From Rhizobium cauense (GTDB taxonomy: Bacteria; Pseudomonadota; Alphaproteobacteria; Rhizobiales; Rhizobiaceae): a stretch of DNA of 64,000 bases. The DNA lies in NCBI RefSeq assembly GCF_019511525.1, contig NZ_JAEUAT010000003.1:124001-188000 (forward strand). Direction: 5' to 3'. Below, piece by piece: positions 27,588 to 36,925 of this stretch (its first letter is position 1; the number at the start of each line of letters is the position of its first letter). The translations under genes were made by a program, and so were the position numbers. The notes under the pieces were generated by a model. That model was not told the origin of the DNA. It saw only the letters and a list, made by a program, of their open reading frames with translations, and ran no database searches.

Positions 27588-28793
27588 ATGCGAAAGTCAC
27601 TCATTGCGTCGCTGGCATTTCTGCTTGCAAGCAGCACCGCCGTACTCGCCGATGGTGCATCCGACGGCAAGGTGAAGATCGGAATCCTGAACGATCAGTC
27701 CGGCGTCTACGCCGATTTCGGCGGCAAGTCTTCCGTCGAGGCGGCCAAGATGGCGGTCGAGGATTTCGGCGGCAAGGTGCTCGGTGCACCGATTGAGATC
27801 GTCGATGCAGACCACCAGAACAAGGCTGACATCGCCTCGAACATTGCCCGCCAGTGGTACGACACGGAACAGGTCGACGCGATCATGGAGTTGACCACGT
27901 CGTCGGTCGCACTGGCCGTCCAGGCATTGGCAAAGGAAAAGAAGAAGATCGACATCGTCACCGGTGCGGCCACGACGGACCTGACCGGCAAGGCGTGCTC
28001 GCCTTACGGCTTCCACTGGGCCTATGACACGCATGCTCTTGCAGTCGGCACGGGCGGCGCACTCGTCAAGCAGGGCGGTGACAGCTGGTTCTTCCTGACG
28101 GCCGACTATGCATTCGGATATTCGCTTGAGCAGCAGACGAGCGAGTTCGTCAAGGCGAACGGCGGCACCATTGCCGGCTCGGTCCGCCATCCGCTGTCGA
28201 GCCAGGACTTCTCGTCCTTCCTGCTGCAGGCGCAATCCTCAGGCGCCAAGGTGATCGGTCTTGCCAACGCTGGCCTGGATACTGCAAACGCCATCAAGCA
28301 GGCGGCTGAGTTCGGCATCACCCAGGGCGGCCAGCATCTCGCAGCTCTTCTCTTCACGCTTGCCGAAGTGCATGGCCTGGGTCTTGAAGCGGCGCAGGGA
28401 CTGACGCTGACAGAAGGCTACTACTGGAATCTTGACGACAAGAGCCGCGAATTCGGCAAGAAATTCTTCGCCCGCACCGGCAAGATGCCGAACATGGTCC
28501 ATGCCGGCACCTACTCGGCCGTTCTTCAGTACCTGAAGGCGATCGACAAGGCTGGTACCGACGAAACCGAGGCCGTTTCCAAGCAGTTGCATGAGATGCC
28601 CGTTGATGACGTCTTCGGCCGCGGCGGCACCGTTGGCCCGAACGGTCGCATGATCCATGACATGTACCTGTTGCAGGTGAAGAAGCCGGCTGACAGCAAG
28701 GAGCCGTGGGACTACTTCAACGTTCTCGCGACCATCCCGGGCAAGGATGCCTACATTGATCCCGCCAAGAGCGGCTGCGCGCTGGTAAATTGA
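27588..28793 (+). CDS. ABC transporter substrate-binding protein, branched-chain amino acid (HAAT) type
   Basis: A 401-residue periplasmic binding protein with a signal peptide (MRKSLIASLAFLLASSTAVL, cleaved after ADG or nearby). The mature start VKIGILNDQSGVYADFGGKSSVEAAKMAVEDFGG is the LivJ/LivK-family beginning. A strong Shine-Dalgarno sequence precedes the ATG at 27588. It is the first gene of a complete importer. This subfamily often binds compounds other than branched-chain amino acids, such as amides, urea or aromatic acids, so the ligand is open. Confidence 0.9.
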   Translation: MRKSLIASLAFLLASSTAVLADGASDGKVKIGILNDQSGVYADFGGKSSVEAAKMAVEDFGGKVLGAPIEIVDADHQNKADIASNIARQWYDTEQVDAIMELTTSSVALAVQALAKEKKKIDIVTGAATTDLTGKACSPYGFHWAYDTHALAVGTGGALVKQGGDSWFFLTADYAFGYSLEQQTSEFVKANGGTIAGSVRHPLSSQDFSSFLLQAQSSGAKVIGLANAGLDTANAIKQAAEFGITQGGQHLAALLFTLAEVHGLGLEAAQGLTLTEGYYWNLDDKSREFGKKFFARTGKMPNMVHAGTYSAVLQYLKAIDKAGTDETEAVSKQLHEMPVDDVFGRGGTVGPNGRMIHDMYLLQVKKPADSKEPWDYFNVLATIPGKDAYIDPAKSGCALVN

Positions 28794-28797
28794 GCCG

Positions 28798-29580
28798 ATG
28801 GCGGTCTCCGCAGCCCAGTCAAGTGAAACACCGCGGGTGGTTCTCTCCGCCCGCGGTCTTCGCCGAGATTTCGGCGGCTTTACCGCCGTCAAGAATGTCG
28901 ATCTCGATGTGCACGACGCAAGCGTGCACGCCCTGATCGGCCCCAACGGAGCCGGCAAGACGACGGTCTTCAATCTGCTGACCAAGTTCCTGCAGCCGAC
29001 ATCAGGCACCATCACCTTTATGGGGACCGATATCACCAAGACAGCGCCCGACAAGGTGGCGCGCATGGGTCTGGTGCGCTCGTTCCAGATTTCGGCCGTG
29101 TTCCCGCACTTAAGCGTTCTCGACAATGTCCGCGTCGCCCTGCAACGCCCAAATAATCTCTCGACACAATTCTGGCGTCCGCTTTCAGCGCTCGACGAAT
29201 TGAATGATCGCGCCGAACAGCTGCTTGCGAAGGTCGGCCTATCCAAGGAACGTGACGCGATCGCCGCCGATCTTTCGTACGGTCGCAAACGCGTACTCGA
29301 GATTGCGACCACGCTCGCGCTCGATCCGAGAGTGCTTTTGCTTGACGAACCTATGGCCGGGATGGGCCACGAAGATGTCGGCGTTGTCTCTGCGCTGATC
29401 AGGGAAGTGGCACGCGACCGTGCCGTCCTGATGGTGGAACATAATCTTTCTGTCGTCGCCAACATCTGCCAGCACGTGACGGTGCTGCAACGCGGGGAGA
29501 TCCTCGCCGAAGGCGATTACGCGACAGTCAGCGCTGACGAGCGGGTGCGCCAGGCTTACATGGGCTCGGAGGAGGGTTGA
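28798..29580 (+). CDS. livG: ABC transporter ATP-binding protein LivG type
   Basis: A 260-residue ATPase. Walker A GPNGAGKTT is at about 43-51, the LivG-like LVRSFQISAVFPHLSVLDNV Q-loop region follows, the signature is the degenerate LSYGRKRVLEIA, and Walker B is VLLLDEPMAGM. It starts four bases after the binding-protein gene and overlaps livF. It pairs with LivF to power the HAAT importer. Confidence 0.9.
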   Translation: MAVSAAQSSETPRVVLSARGLRRDFGGFTAVKNVDLDVHDASVHALIGPNGAGKTTVFNLLTKFLQPTSGTITFMGTDITKTAPDKVARMGLVRSFQISAVFPHLSVLDNVRVALQRPNNLSTQFWRPLSALDELNDRAEQLLAKVGLSKERDAIAADLSYGRKRVLEIATTLALDPRVLLLDEPMAGMGHEDVGVVSALIREVARDRAVLMVEHNLSVVANICQHVTVLQRGEILAEGDYATVSADERVRQAYMGSEEG

Positions 29581-30281
29581 TGACGACGCTTCTGGAGGTC
29601 CAGGGTCTCAATGCCTGGTACGGCGAAAGCCATATTCTGCATGGCGTCGACATGCGCATTGGCGAAGGCGAAACGATCACCATTCTCGGCCGCAACGGTG
29701 TGGGAAAGACAACGACGCTGCGCACCATCACCGGCATTGTGCGCGCCCGCAAGGGCAAACTGACCTTTGCCGGCGAGGACATGATGCAGGTGCCGTTGCA
29801 CAAGACGGCGCATAAAGGCATCGGCTTCGTGCCGGAAGAACGCGGCATATTCTCGACGCTCACGGTCTCAGAAAATCTGATGCTTCCTCCAGTCGTTGCC
29901 TCCGGCGGCATGACGCTGGACGAAATCTACGAGCTGTTTCCCAACCTCTACGAGCGACGCAACAGCGCCGGGACGAAGCTTTCGGGTGGCGAACAGCAGA
30001 TGCTGGCGATCGCCCGCATTCTCAGAACCGGTGTGCGCATGCTGCTGCTCGATGAACCGACCGAGGGTCTGGCGCCGGTTATCGTCCAGCGCATCGGCGA
30101 GGTGCTGAAGCAACTGAAGGAGCGCGGCATGACGATCCTGCTCGTCGAACAGAATTTCCGGTTTGCTAGCCGGATCGCCGATCGCTTCTATCTTATGGAC
30201 CACGGGCAGATGGTTTCGGAGTTCCCGGTCATCGAATTGCCCGAGCGGATGGATACGCTGCACAAGGTTCTGGGAGTGTGA
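29580..30281 (+). CDS. livF: ABC transporter ATP-binding protein LivF type
   Basis: A 233-residue ATPase with Walker A GRNGVGKTT, the LivF pattern KGIGFVPEERGIFSTLTVSENL, signature LSGGEQQMLAIARIL and Walker B MLLLDEPTEGLAP. The ATG at 29580 overlaps the livG stop (TGATG). A TTG one codon earlier is possible. It is the second ATPase of the importer. Confidence 0.9.
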   Translation: MTTLLEVQGLNAWYGESHILHGVDMRIGEGETITILGRNGVGKTTTLRTITGIVRARKGKLTFAGEDMMQVPLHKTAHKGIGFVPEERGIFSTLTVSENLMLPPVVASGGMTLDEIYELFPNLYERRNSAGTKLSGGEQQMLAIARILRTGVRMLLLDEPTEGLAPVIVQRIGEVLKQLKERGMTILLVEQNFRFASRIADRFYLMDHGQMVSEFPVIELPERMDTLHKVLGV

Positions 30282-30285
30282 TCTG

Positions 30286-31173
30286 ATGACGATGATCTTC
30301 GGCATTCCCCTACAGGCATTCATGGGCCAGTTGCTGATCGGCCTGATCAATGGCTCGTTCTATGCTCTTCTGAGCCTAGGGCTCGCAATTATCTTCGGCC
30401 TGCTGCGTGTCATCAATTTCGCGCACGGCGCTCAGTACATGCTCGGCGCCTTTGCCGCCTATCTTCTGCTTGCCTACGCAGGCATCGGCTACTGGCCATC
30501 ACTGATCCTGGCACCTGTCATCGTCGGCCTGGCCGGCGCGGTGGTCGAACGACTGTTTCTTCGCCGACTTTATGATCTCGATCCGCTCTACGGCCTGCTC
30601 TTCACCTTCGGTCTCGCGTTGGCGGTCGAAGGCACCTTCCGATACCTCTACGGCTCCTCTGGCCAGCCCTATGCGCAACCCGCCGCTCTTTCCGGTGCAG
30701 TCAACCTCGGCTTCATGTTCCTGCCGATCTATCGCGGTTGGGTGGTTATCGTATCACTGGTGGTGTGCCTTGGAACCTGGCTCCTGATCGAGAAGACGAA
30801 GCTCGGCGCCTATCTCAGGGCCGCCACCGAGAATGCGACACTCGTGCAGGCATTCGGTGTCAACGTGCCGGTCCTCCTGACGCTCACATACGCGCTTGGT
30901 GCCGGGCTTGCAGCCTTTGCGGGCGTGCTTGCCGCACCGATCTACCAGGTCTCGCCGTTGATGGGATCCAGCATGATCATTGTCGTCTTCGCTGTCGTCG
31001 TCGTCGGCGGCATGGGGTCGATCATGGGCGCGATCATTACCGGTTATGTGCTCGGCATTGCCGAAGGTCTCACAAAGGTCTTCTATCCCGAAGCCTCCAA
31101 CATCGTGATCTTCGTCATCATGGCGATTGTACTTCTCATCAGGCCCGCGGGCCTCTTTGGCCGGGACGCATGA
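30286..31173 (+). CDS. livH: ABC transporter permease LivH type
   Basis: A 295-residue inner-membrane permease with about eight spans. It begins near LLIGLINGSFYALLSLGLAIIFGLLRVINFAHG, the signature of LivH permeases, and has the AFAGVLAAPIYQVSPLMG segment. The ATG at 30286 is four bases after the livF stop, and its own stop overlaps livM. Confidence 0.9.
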   Translation: MTMIFGIPLQAFMGQLLIGLINGSFYALLSLGLAIIFGLLRVINFAHGAQYMLGAFAAYLLLAYAGIGYWPSLILAPVIVGLAGAVVERLFLRRLYDLDPLYGLLFTFGLALAVEGTFRYLYGSSGQPYAQPAALSGAVNLGFMFLPIYRGWVVIVSLVVCLGTWLLIEKTKLGAYLRAATENATLVQAFGVNVPVLLTLTYALGAGLAAFAGVLAAPIYQVSPLMGSSMIIVVFAVVVVGGMGSIMGAIITGYVLGIAEGLTKVFYPEASNIVIFVIMAIVLLIRPAGLFGRDA

Positions 31174-32165
31174 TGATGACAGAGATCACCGAGACCATGA
31201 GAACGGAAAAGAGCCGCACCGCCCTCTCAGTCCAGGCGGCCTTCCTCATCATCGGGCTGTTGCTCCTGTTGCTGGCGCCGTTCTTCTTCTACCCAATTTT
31301 CCTGATGAAGCTTTTGTGCTTCGCCCTGTTTGCCTGCGCCTTCAATCTCCTCCTCGGCTACACCGGTCTTTTATCCTTCGGTCATGCCACTTTCTTCGGA
31401 GGGGCTGCCTATTTCACGGCCCATGCCGTAAAGGAATGGGGATTGTCACCCGAACTCGGCATCCTGGTCGGCGTGGCAGGAGCTGCCGTACTTGGTCTCG
31501 TCATGGGTTTTGTCGCCATCCGGCGCCAAGGTATCTATTTTGCGATGATCACGCTCGCCTTGTCGCAGATGTTCTTCTTCTTCTGCCTGCAAGCGGAATT
31601 CACGCACGGCGAAGACGGGATCCAGTCCGTGCCACGCGGACACCTGTTTGGCCTTCTCGACCTCAATGATGCAACGACCATGTATTACTTCGTGCTCGCG
31701 GTCTTCGTGGCTGGCCTCCTGGTCATCTGGCGTTTCATCAATTCGCCATTCGGCATGATCCTGAAATCGATCCGCGAGAACGAACAGCGGGCGATCTCGC
31801 TCGGCTACTCGGTTGCCCGCTACAAGCTCGGGGCGTTCGTGATGTCGGCCGCACTCGCCGGTCTTGCGGGGGCATTGAAGTCGCTGGTTTTCCAGTTTGC
31901 TACGCTGACTGATGTCGCCTGGCAGATGTCAGGTGAGGTGATCCTGATGTCGCTTCTCGGTGGGATCGGCACCTTGATCGGGCCTATCTTCGGCGCCGGA
32001 CTTGTCGTCGTTCTCCAAAACTACCTGGCAACGTCGGAATTTCCCGTCACGATCATAACAGGCGTGGTGTTCATGATTTGCGTGCTGATCTTTCGCCGTG
32101 GCATCATTGGTGAGTTCTACGCTTCGCGTCTTGGCCGCAGACTTGGCTTCGTCTACCGCCGCTAG
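31170..32165 (+). CDS. livM: ABC transporter permease LivM type
   Basis: A 331-residue permease with about eight to nine spans and the LivM pattern NLLLGYTGLLSFGHATFFGGAAY, then GFVAIRRQGIYFAMITLALSQ. The ATG at 31170 overlaps the livH stop (ATGA). It completes the importer; the metabolic genes follow 18 bases later, so the transported compound is probably handled by them. Confidence 0.9.
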   Translation: MMMTEITETMRTEKSRTALSVQAAFLIIGLLLLLLAPFFFYPIFLMKLLCFALFACAFNLLLGYTGLLSFGHATFFGGAAYFTAHAVKEWGLSPELGILVGVAGAAVLGLVMGFVAIRRQGIYFAMITLALSQMFFFFCLQAEFTHGEDGIQSVPRGHLFGLLDLNDATTMYYFVLAVFVAGLLVIWRFINSPFGMILKSIRENEQRAISLGYSVARYKLGAFVMSAALAGLAGALKSLVFQFATLTDVAWQMSGEVILMSLLGGIGTLIGPIFGAGLVVVLQNYLATSEFPVTIITGVVFMICVLIFRRGIIGEFYASRLGRRLGFVYRR

Positions 32166-32183
32166 CCCGCGGGTGGCATTTGC

Positions 32184-33779
32184 ATGGATCGTTTCGACTA
32201 CATCATCATAGGCGCCGGCAGCGCCGGCTGCGTGCTCGCCAACCGGCTTTCGGCGGACGCAAACACCCGTGTGCTGCTGCTCGAGGCGGGCGGCAACGAC
32301 AACTATCACTGGATCCATATCCCGGTCGGGTATCTCTATTGTATCAACAACCCGCGCACGGATTGGTGTTTCACGACCGCGCCGCAGGAGGGATTGAACG
32401 GGCGTGCGCTAAGCTATCCGCGGGGAAAGGTGCTCGGTGGATGCTCCTCAATCAACGGCATGATCTACATGCGCGGCCAGGCGCGCGACTACGACCTGTG
32501 GCGACAGATGGGATGCATCGGCTGGAGCTGGGACGACGTACTCCCATTCTTTCGCAAGTCGGAGGACTATCATCGCGGCGAGAGTGATCTGCATGGTGCC
32601 GGCGGCGAGTGGCGCGTGGAGAAGGCCCGCGTACGCTGGGCAGTGCTCGATGCGTTCCAGGCTGCGGCCAGGGAGGCCGGCATTCCTGAGAGCCCTGATT
32701 TCAATACTGGTAACAATGAAGGCTCCGGCTATTTCGACGTCAACCAACGATCGGGCGTTCGCTGGAACACCACCAAGGCGTTCCTGCGTCCAGCCATGCG
32801 ACGAAGCAATCTCATGGTTTTGACGAAAGCCCAGGTGCGTCGGCTTGTTGTCGAGGAAGGCGCGGTTGCAGGCGTGGAGTATCAACATGGTGGCACGATG
32901 AAGCGCGCCTATGCGGCACGGGAGACGATCCTTGCCGCTGGTGCCATCGGTTCGCCACACATCCTTGAATTGTCGGGTCTTGGGCGTGGCGATGTGTTGA
33001 AGAACGCCGGCCTGGAGGTCTTGAAGGAGGTCAAAGGGGTCGGGGAGAACCTGCAGGACCACTTGCAACTGAGGCTCGCTTACAAAGTCACCGGCGTTCC
33101 GACGCTGAACGAGAAGGCAACAAAGCTCATCGGCAAGGCTGTCATTGGCCTCGAGTATCTGATCAGGCGCTCGGGACCCATGGCGATGGCGCCAAGCCAG
33201 CTTGGGATTTTTACCCGCTCTGGTCCTGACAAGGAAACGCCCGACCTCCAGTACCATGTTCAGCCGGTCTCGCTCGACAAGTTCGGGGACCCGGTGCATA
33301 CGTTTCCGGCAATTACGGCGAGTGTCTGCAACCTCAGGCCACAAAGCCGCGGTTCAGTTCATGTGGCAAGCCCGGATTTTGCCGTGCAGCCGACGATCAG
33401 CCCCAGATATCTCTCGACCGGGCATGATCGCGACATAGCTATTCGCTCGATACGCCTGACGCGGAAAATCGTGGCGCAGCCGTCATTTGCCCGGTTTCGG
33501 CCGGAAGAGTTCAAACCCGGTCCGGATTACCGCACTGAGGCTGAGCTCGCAAAGGCGGCCGGCGATATTGGCACAACGATCTTCCACCCTGTTGGAACAT
33601 GCCGGATGGGTTCCGATCGCGAGAGCGTCGTCGATCCCCGCCTCCAGTTCCGGGGGTTGGCGAAGCTTCGCATAGCAGACGCCTCCGTGATGCCCACCAT
33701 CACGTCGGGCAACACCAATTCGCCGACGATCATGATTGCCGAAAAGGCAGCGTCCATGATCCTGTCGGACAACAGATAG
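32184..33779 (+). CDS. GMC family FAD-dependent oxidoreductase (choline dehydrogenase-like)
   Basis: A 531-residue glucose-methanol-choline oxidoreductase. The FAD dinucleotide motif IIGAGSAGCVLANRLS is at the N-terminus, the GMC signature GKVLGGCSSINGMIYMRG at about 80-97, and the C-terminal catalytic region IFHPVGTCRMGSD plus NTNSPTIMIAEKAA. The family oxidises alcohols to aldehydes or ketones. It is probably part of the ABC operon (18 bases after livM) and followed at nine bases by a hydroxyacid-type dehydrogenase gene. The substrate is unknown; choline is only one option. Confidence 0.88.
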   Translation: MDRFDYIIIGAGSAGCVLANRLSADANTRVLLLEAGGNDNYHWIHIPVGYLYCINNPRTDWCFTTAPQEGLNGRALSYPRGKVLGGCSSINGMIYMRGQARDYDLWRQMGCIGWSWDDVLPFFRKSEDYHRGESDLHGAGGEWRVEKARVRWAVLDAFQAAAREAGIPESPDFNTGNNEGSGYFDVNQRSGVRWNTTKAFLRPAMRRSNLMVLTKAQVRRLVVEEGAVAGVEYQHGGTMKRAYAARETILAAGAIGSPHILELSGLGRGDVLKNAGLEVLKEVKGVGENLQDHLQLRLAYKVTGVPTLNEKATKLIGKAVIGLEYLIRRSGPMAMAPSQLGIFTRSGPDKETPDLQYHVQPVSLDKFGDPVHTFPAITASVCNLRPQSRGSVHVASPDFAVQPTISPRYLSTGHDRDIAIRSIRLTRKIVAQPSFARFRPEEFKPGPDYRTEAELAKAAGDIGTTIFHPVGTCRMGSDRESVVDPRLQFRGLAKLRIADASVMPTITSGNTNSPTIMIAEKAASMILSDNR

Positions 33780-33788
33780 GAGGACGGC

Positions 33789-34673
33789 ATGGCAAAGATC
33801 GCATTTATCGGACTTGGCAACATGGGGGGCCCGATGGCCGCCAATCTCGTCAAGGCGGGTCATCAGGTGACCGGCTTCGATCTGGCAGCACCGATCCTCA
33901 AAGCGGCCGAAGCACACGGCGTAACCGCGGCGAGCCACATCAGCCAGGCGGTCACAGACGCAGAAATCGTCGTGACCATGCTGCCGCAGGGCAAACATGT
34001 GCTCAGCGCCTGGACCGATATTCTGCGTTCTATCCCCGCAGGTACACTTGTCATCGACAGCTCGACCATCGACGTCGAAAGCGCCCGCAAGGCGCACGAA
34101 ATCGCGAGCAATGCCGGTTGCCTGTCCCTCGACGCCCCTGTCTCGGGTGGTACTGGAGGGGCTGCGGCGGGCACGCTGACATTCATGACCGGTGGGTCCG
34201 ATGAAGCCTTCGCAAAGGCCAAGCCCATCCTGGAAGCGATGGGCAAGAAGATCGTTTATTGCGGAGAGGCGGGCTCGGGGCAGGCGGCCAAGATCTGCAA
34301 CAACATGATCCTCGGGATATCGATGATCGGCGTCTGCGAGGCCTTTGCGCTTGGCGAAAAGCTCGGCCTGTCGCATCAAGCCTTGTTCGATGTTGCCTCG
34401 ACCTCATCGGGACAATGCTGGTCGATCAGCACATACTGCCCTGTCCCGGGACCGGTTCCGACATCGCCAGCCAACAACGATTACAAACCGGGTTTTGCGG
34501 CGGCGCTGATGTTGAAAGATCTGCGGCTCTCGCAGGAAGCTGCGCTGTCGACCGGGGCCTCCACGCCGCTTGGAGCCGAAGCGTCGCAGCTCTACGCGCT
34601 TTTTGAGAAACAGGGGAACGGTGGGCGCGACTTCTCGGCGATCATCGAAATGCTCCGGGGCAAGACAGAATAG
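33789..34673 (+). CDS. NAD(P)-dependent 3-hydroxyisobutyrate dehydrogenase-like oxidoreductase
   Basis: A 294-residue beta-hydroxyacid dehydrogenase. The Rossmann motif FIGLGNMGGPMAANLVKAGH is at 5-24, the substrate-site DAPVSGGTGGAAAGTLTFMTGG in the middle and the catalytic Lys in GQAAKICNNMILG. It follows the GMC gene by nine bases. Together they could run two successive oxidations on an imported alcohol or hydroxyacid; valine-pathway 3-hydroxyisobutyrate is the family default. Confidence 0.88.
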   Translation: MAKIAFIGLGNMGGPMAANLVKAGHQVTGFDLAAPILKAAEAHGVTAASHISQAVTDAEIVVTMLPQGKHVLSAWTDILRSIPAGTLVIDSSTIDVESARKAHEIASNAGCLSLDAPVSGGTGGAAAGTLTFMTGGSDEAFAKAKPILEAMGKKIVYCGEAGSGQAAKICNNMILGISMIGVCEAFALGEKLGLSHQALFDVASTSSGQCWSISTYCPVPGPVPTSPANNDYKPGFAAALMLKDLRLSQEAALSTGASTPLGAEASQLYALFEKQGNGGRDFSAIIEMLRGKTE

Positions 34674-34759
34674 GCAGTTGCGCGACTTGACACTCCGGTC
34701 GATATGCGCGACGGCCCGCCTGCCGCAGTAAGCCGGCGACCAGTGACAGGAACCCCAGC

Positions 34760-35677
34760 ATGCAAGCCCACCCCAGCGCGACAGGCCTTAAGAATTTGGT
34801 CCTCGTCGGCATCGTTCTGATGCTCCTCGGGGACTTTCTCTTCGCACTCAATGATGCAATGGGTAAGTGGCTGGTGACGAACTTCTCGGTCGGGCAGGTG
34901 CTGCTCATCCGCTCGCTCGGATGTTTCATCATCCTGGGACCGCTTATTCTCAGGCAAGGCCCGGCCGAGCTCATCAGGGTGGAGCGGAAGGGCTTGCAAT
35001 TCCTGCGGGTCCTCTTTGCAACACTGGATGTTGGCCTGTTTTACGCTGCCGTCGCCTACCTGCCTCTAGCTGACGTGATGACCTTCTATATGGCCGGACC
35101 GATCTATGTCGCGGCCCTGTCGCACTTCTTTCTCAATGAAAGAATTGGCTGGCGCCGCTGGCTGGCGGTTTTTGTCGGCTTCTGCGGTGTCGTGATCGCA
35201 CTGCGTCCATCATCAGCGATGCTGTCGTTGCCATCCTTATTCGGAATTGTCGGCAGCCTGTCCTTCTCCATGGCACTGGTGCTGAACCGCCACCTTCGAA
35301 ACACCAGTGACACAACACTCGTCACCTGGCAGATGATCGGTGCGCTCATCGTCGGAGCGGTGCTTTCAATCGGGGCCTGGCAGCCGACGACACCTGTCGA
35401 ATTCGGTTCCATGCTTGCGCTTGGCGTCGTTGCTTCCTGCGCTCACCTTTTGATCACGCGCTCGCTGAAGCTGGCACCCGCATCCCTGCTGGCGCCACTG
35501 CAGTACAGCCTGCTGATCTGGGCGATTGCTCTCGGCTATCTCTTCTTCGGCGACGTTCCTGATCTCTATGTGATCGTCGGCGGTACGATCATTGTGGTGG
35601 CGGGACTGTTCATCTTCCACCGCAAGAACCTGCTGGAGACGTTGCCGCCGGAGGCTGTCGCCCGCGACGGCCACTGA
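34760..35677 (+). CDS. EamA/DMT family transporter
   Basis: A 305-residue membrane protein with ten predicted helices in two EamA repeats (first near NLVLVGIVLMLLGDFLFALNDA; second near SLFGIVGSLSFSMALVLNR). Such proteins export or exchange metabolites across the inner membrane. The gap of 86 bases after the dehydrogenase gene leaves operon membership uncertain. The short charged C-terminus is cytoplasmic. The substrate is unknown. Confidence 0.87.
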   Translation: MQAHPSATGLKNLVLVGIVLMLLGDFLFALNDAMGKWLVTNFSVGQVLLIRSLGCFIILGPLILRQGPAELIRVERKGLQFLRVLFATLDVGLFYAAVAYLPLADVMTFYMAGPIYVAALSHFFLNERIGWRRWLAVFVGFCGVVIALRPSSAMLSLPSLFGIVGSLSFSMALVLNRHLRNTSDTTLVTWQMIGALIVGAVLSIGAWQPTTPVEFGSMLALGVVASCAHLLITRSLKLAPASLLAPLQYSLLIWAIALGYLFFGDVPDLYVIVGGTIIVVAGLFIFHRKNLLETLPPEAVARDGH

Positions 35678-35697
35678 GTTGTCCGTTCCTTCGACCG

Positions 35698-36807
35698 TTA
35701 TGCGGCAGCAGGCTTGATCACGCCGCGGCGGATCTGGTCGGCTTCGATGGATTCAAAGAGTGCGCGGAAATTGCCCTCGCCAAAACCTTCGTCGCCTTTG
35801 CGCTGGATGAACTCGAAGAAAATCGGGCCGATCACGGTCTTCGAGAAAATTTGCAGCAGTATCTTGGTGGTGCCGCCATCGAGGACGCCTTCGCCATCGA
35901 TGAGGATGCCGTGCCTGCGCATCCTGTGGATCGGTTCATCGTGCCCGGCAACACGATCGACTGACATGTCGTAGTAGGTTTCAGGTGGACCTGGCATGAA
36001 GCGAAGCCCATTTTCTGCGAGGCTGTCCGTCGCCTCGTAGATGGCGTCAGTTCCAACGGCAATGTGCTGAATCCCTTCCCCGCGGTATTTCTTCAGGTAC
36101 TCCTCGATCTGGCTGGTCTCGTCCTTCGATTCATTCAGCGGAATGCGGATTTTGCCGCACGGCGAGGTGATTGCACGGCTCATCAGGCCGGTGATTTTGC
36201 CATCGATGTTGAAGAAATGTATCTGCTTGAAATTGAAGAGTTCGCGATAAAAATCCCACCACTTGTCCATGTTGCCGCGGTAGACATTGTGGGTCAGGTG
36301 ATCGAGATAGAAGAAGCCGACACCAGTTGGTCGTGGATCGCGCTCGTCCAGCCAGTCAAACTCGAGATCGTAAGCGGAGCCTTTCGAACCGTAGCGCTCC
36401 ACGAAGTATAGAAGCGATCCCCCAATCCCCACGATCGCCGGAACATCAAGGACCTTGTCATTGCCTTCGTATGGGGTCGCACCCTTGGCAACTGCGTGCT
36501 CAAAAGCATGCTTGGCATCGACCACACGCCAGGCCATCGAGGAAGCACAGGGGCCATGGTCATCCACAAAGCGCATTGCATGGCTGCCTGGTTCGGCGTT
36601 GACGATGTAGTTGATGTCACCCTGGCGCCAGACGGTGATATCCTTGCTCTTGTGTTTTGCGACGGGCCGATACCCCATGCGGGTGAACAGTTCCGCCAGC
36701 TTCTCCGGTTCGGGATGCGCAAATTCAACGAACTCAAACCCATCTGTGCCTGCGGGATTATCCGTGGTGATTTGAGACGGCGGTGCGTCGTGTGGATATG
36801 GGCCCAT
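35698..36807 (-). CDS. hpd: 4-Hydroxyphenylpyruvate dioxygenase
   Basis: A 369-residue non-heme iron dioxygenase made of two vicinal-oxygen-chelate halves. The iron ligands fit LDHLTHNVYRG (His), GIQHIAVGTD (His) and FFEFIQRKGDEGFGEGN (Glu). It converts 4-hydroxyphenylpyruvate to homogentisate in tyrosine breakdown. It is divergent from an Lrp gene at 36926, which probably controls it. No homogentisate pathway genes are beside it. GAGGAG lies in front of the start. Confidence 0.93.
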   Translation of the reverse strand: MGPYPHDAPPSQITTDNPAGTDGFEFVEFAHPEPEKLAELFTRMGYRPVAKHKSKDITVWRQGDINYIVNAEPGSHAMRFVDDHGPCASSMAWRVVDAKHAFEHAVAKGATPYEGNDKVLDVPAIVGIGGSLLYFVERYGSKGSAYDLEFDWLDERDPRPTGVGFFYLDHLTHNVYRGNMDKWWDFYRELFNFKQIHFFNIDGKITGLMSRAITSPCGKIRIPLNESKDETSQIEEYLKKYRGEGIQHIAVGTDAIYEATDSLAENGLRFMPGPPETYYDMSVDRVAGHDEPIHRMRRHGILIDGEGVLDGGTTKILLQIFSKTVIGPIFFEFIQRKGDEGFGEGNFRALFESIEADQIRRGVIKPAAA

Positions 36808-36925
36808 TTGCTCCTCCTGAGGCTTTGCGCAAATTATGGACCGAAGTCAGTGCAATGTGCTTGCATTGTGAGCGCATTAAGCGAAAGTTCCGCACGGAAC
36901 GTGCACATTATAGGGAAAATATACA
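36808..36925. promoter_or_regulatory. Divergent promoter region hpd / lrp
   Basis: The 118 bases separate the two divergent starts and include near-repeats GTGCAATGTGCTTGCATTGTG (split GTGCAATG ... GCATTGTG) at about 36850-36871, an imperfect inverted repeat, and AT-rich ATTATAGGGAAAATATAC next to the lrp start. It probably binds the Lrp protein. Confidence 0.4.

Noticed and set aside
32448..33344. Leftward 298-codon frame opposite the GMC oxidoreductase
   Set aside because: Antisense shadow of a gene with intact GMC motifs.
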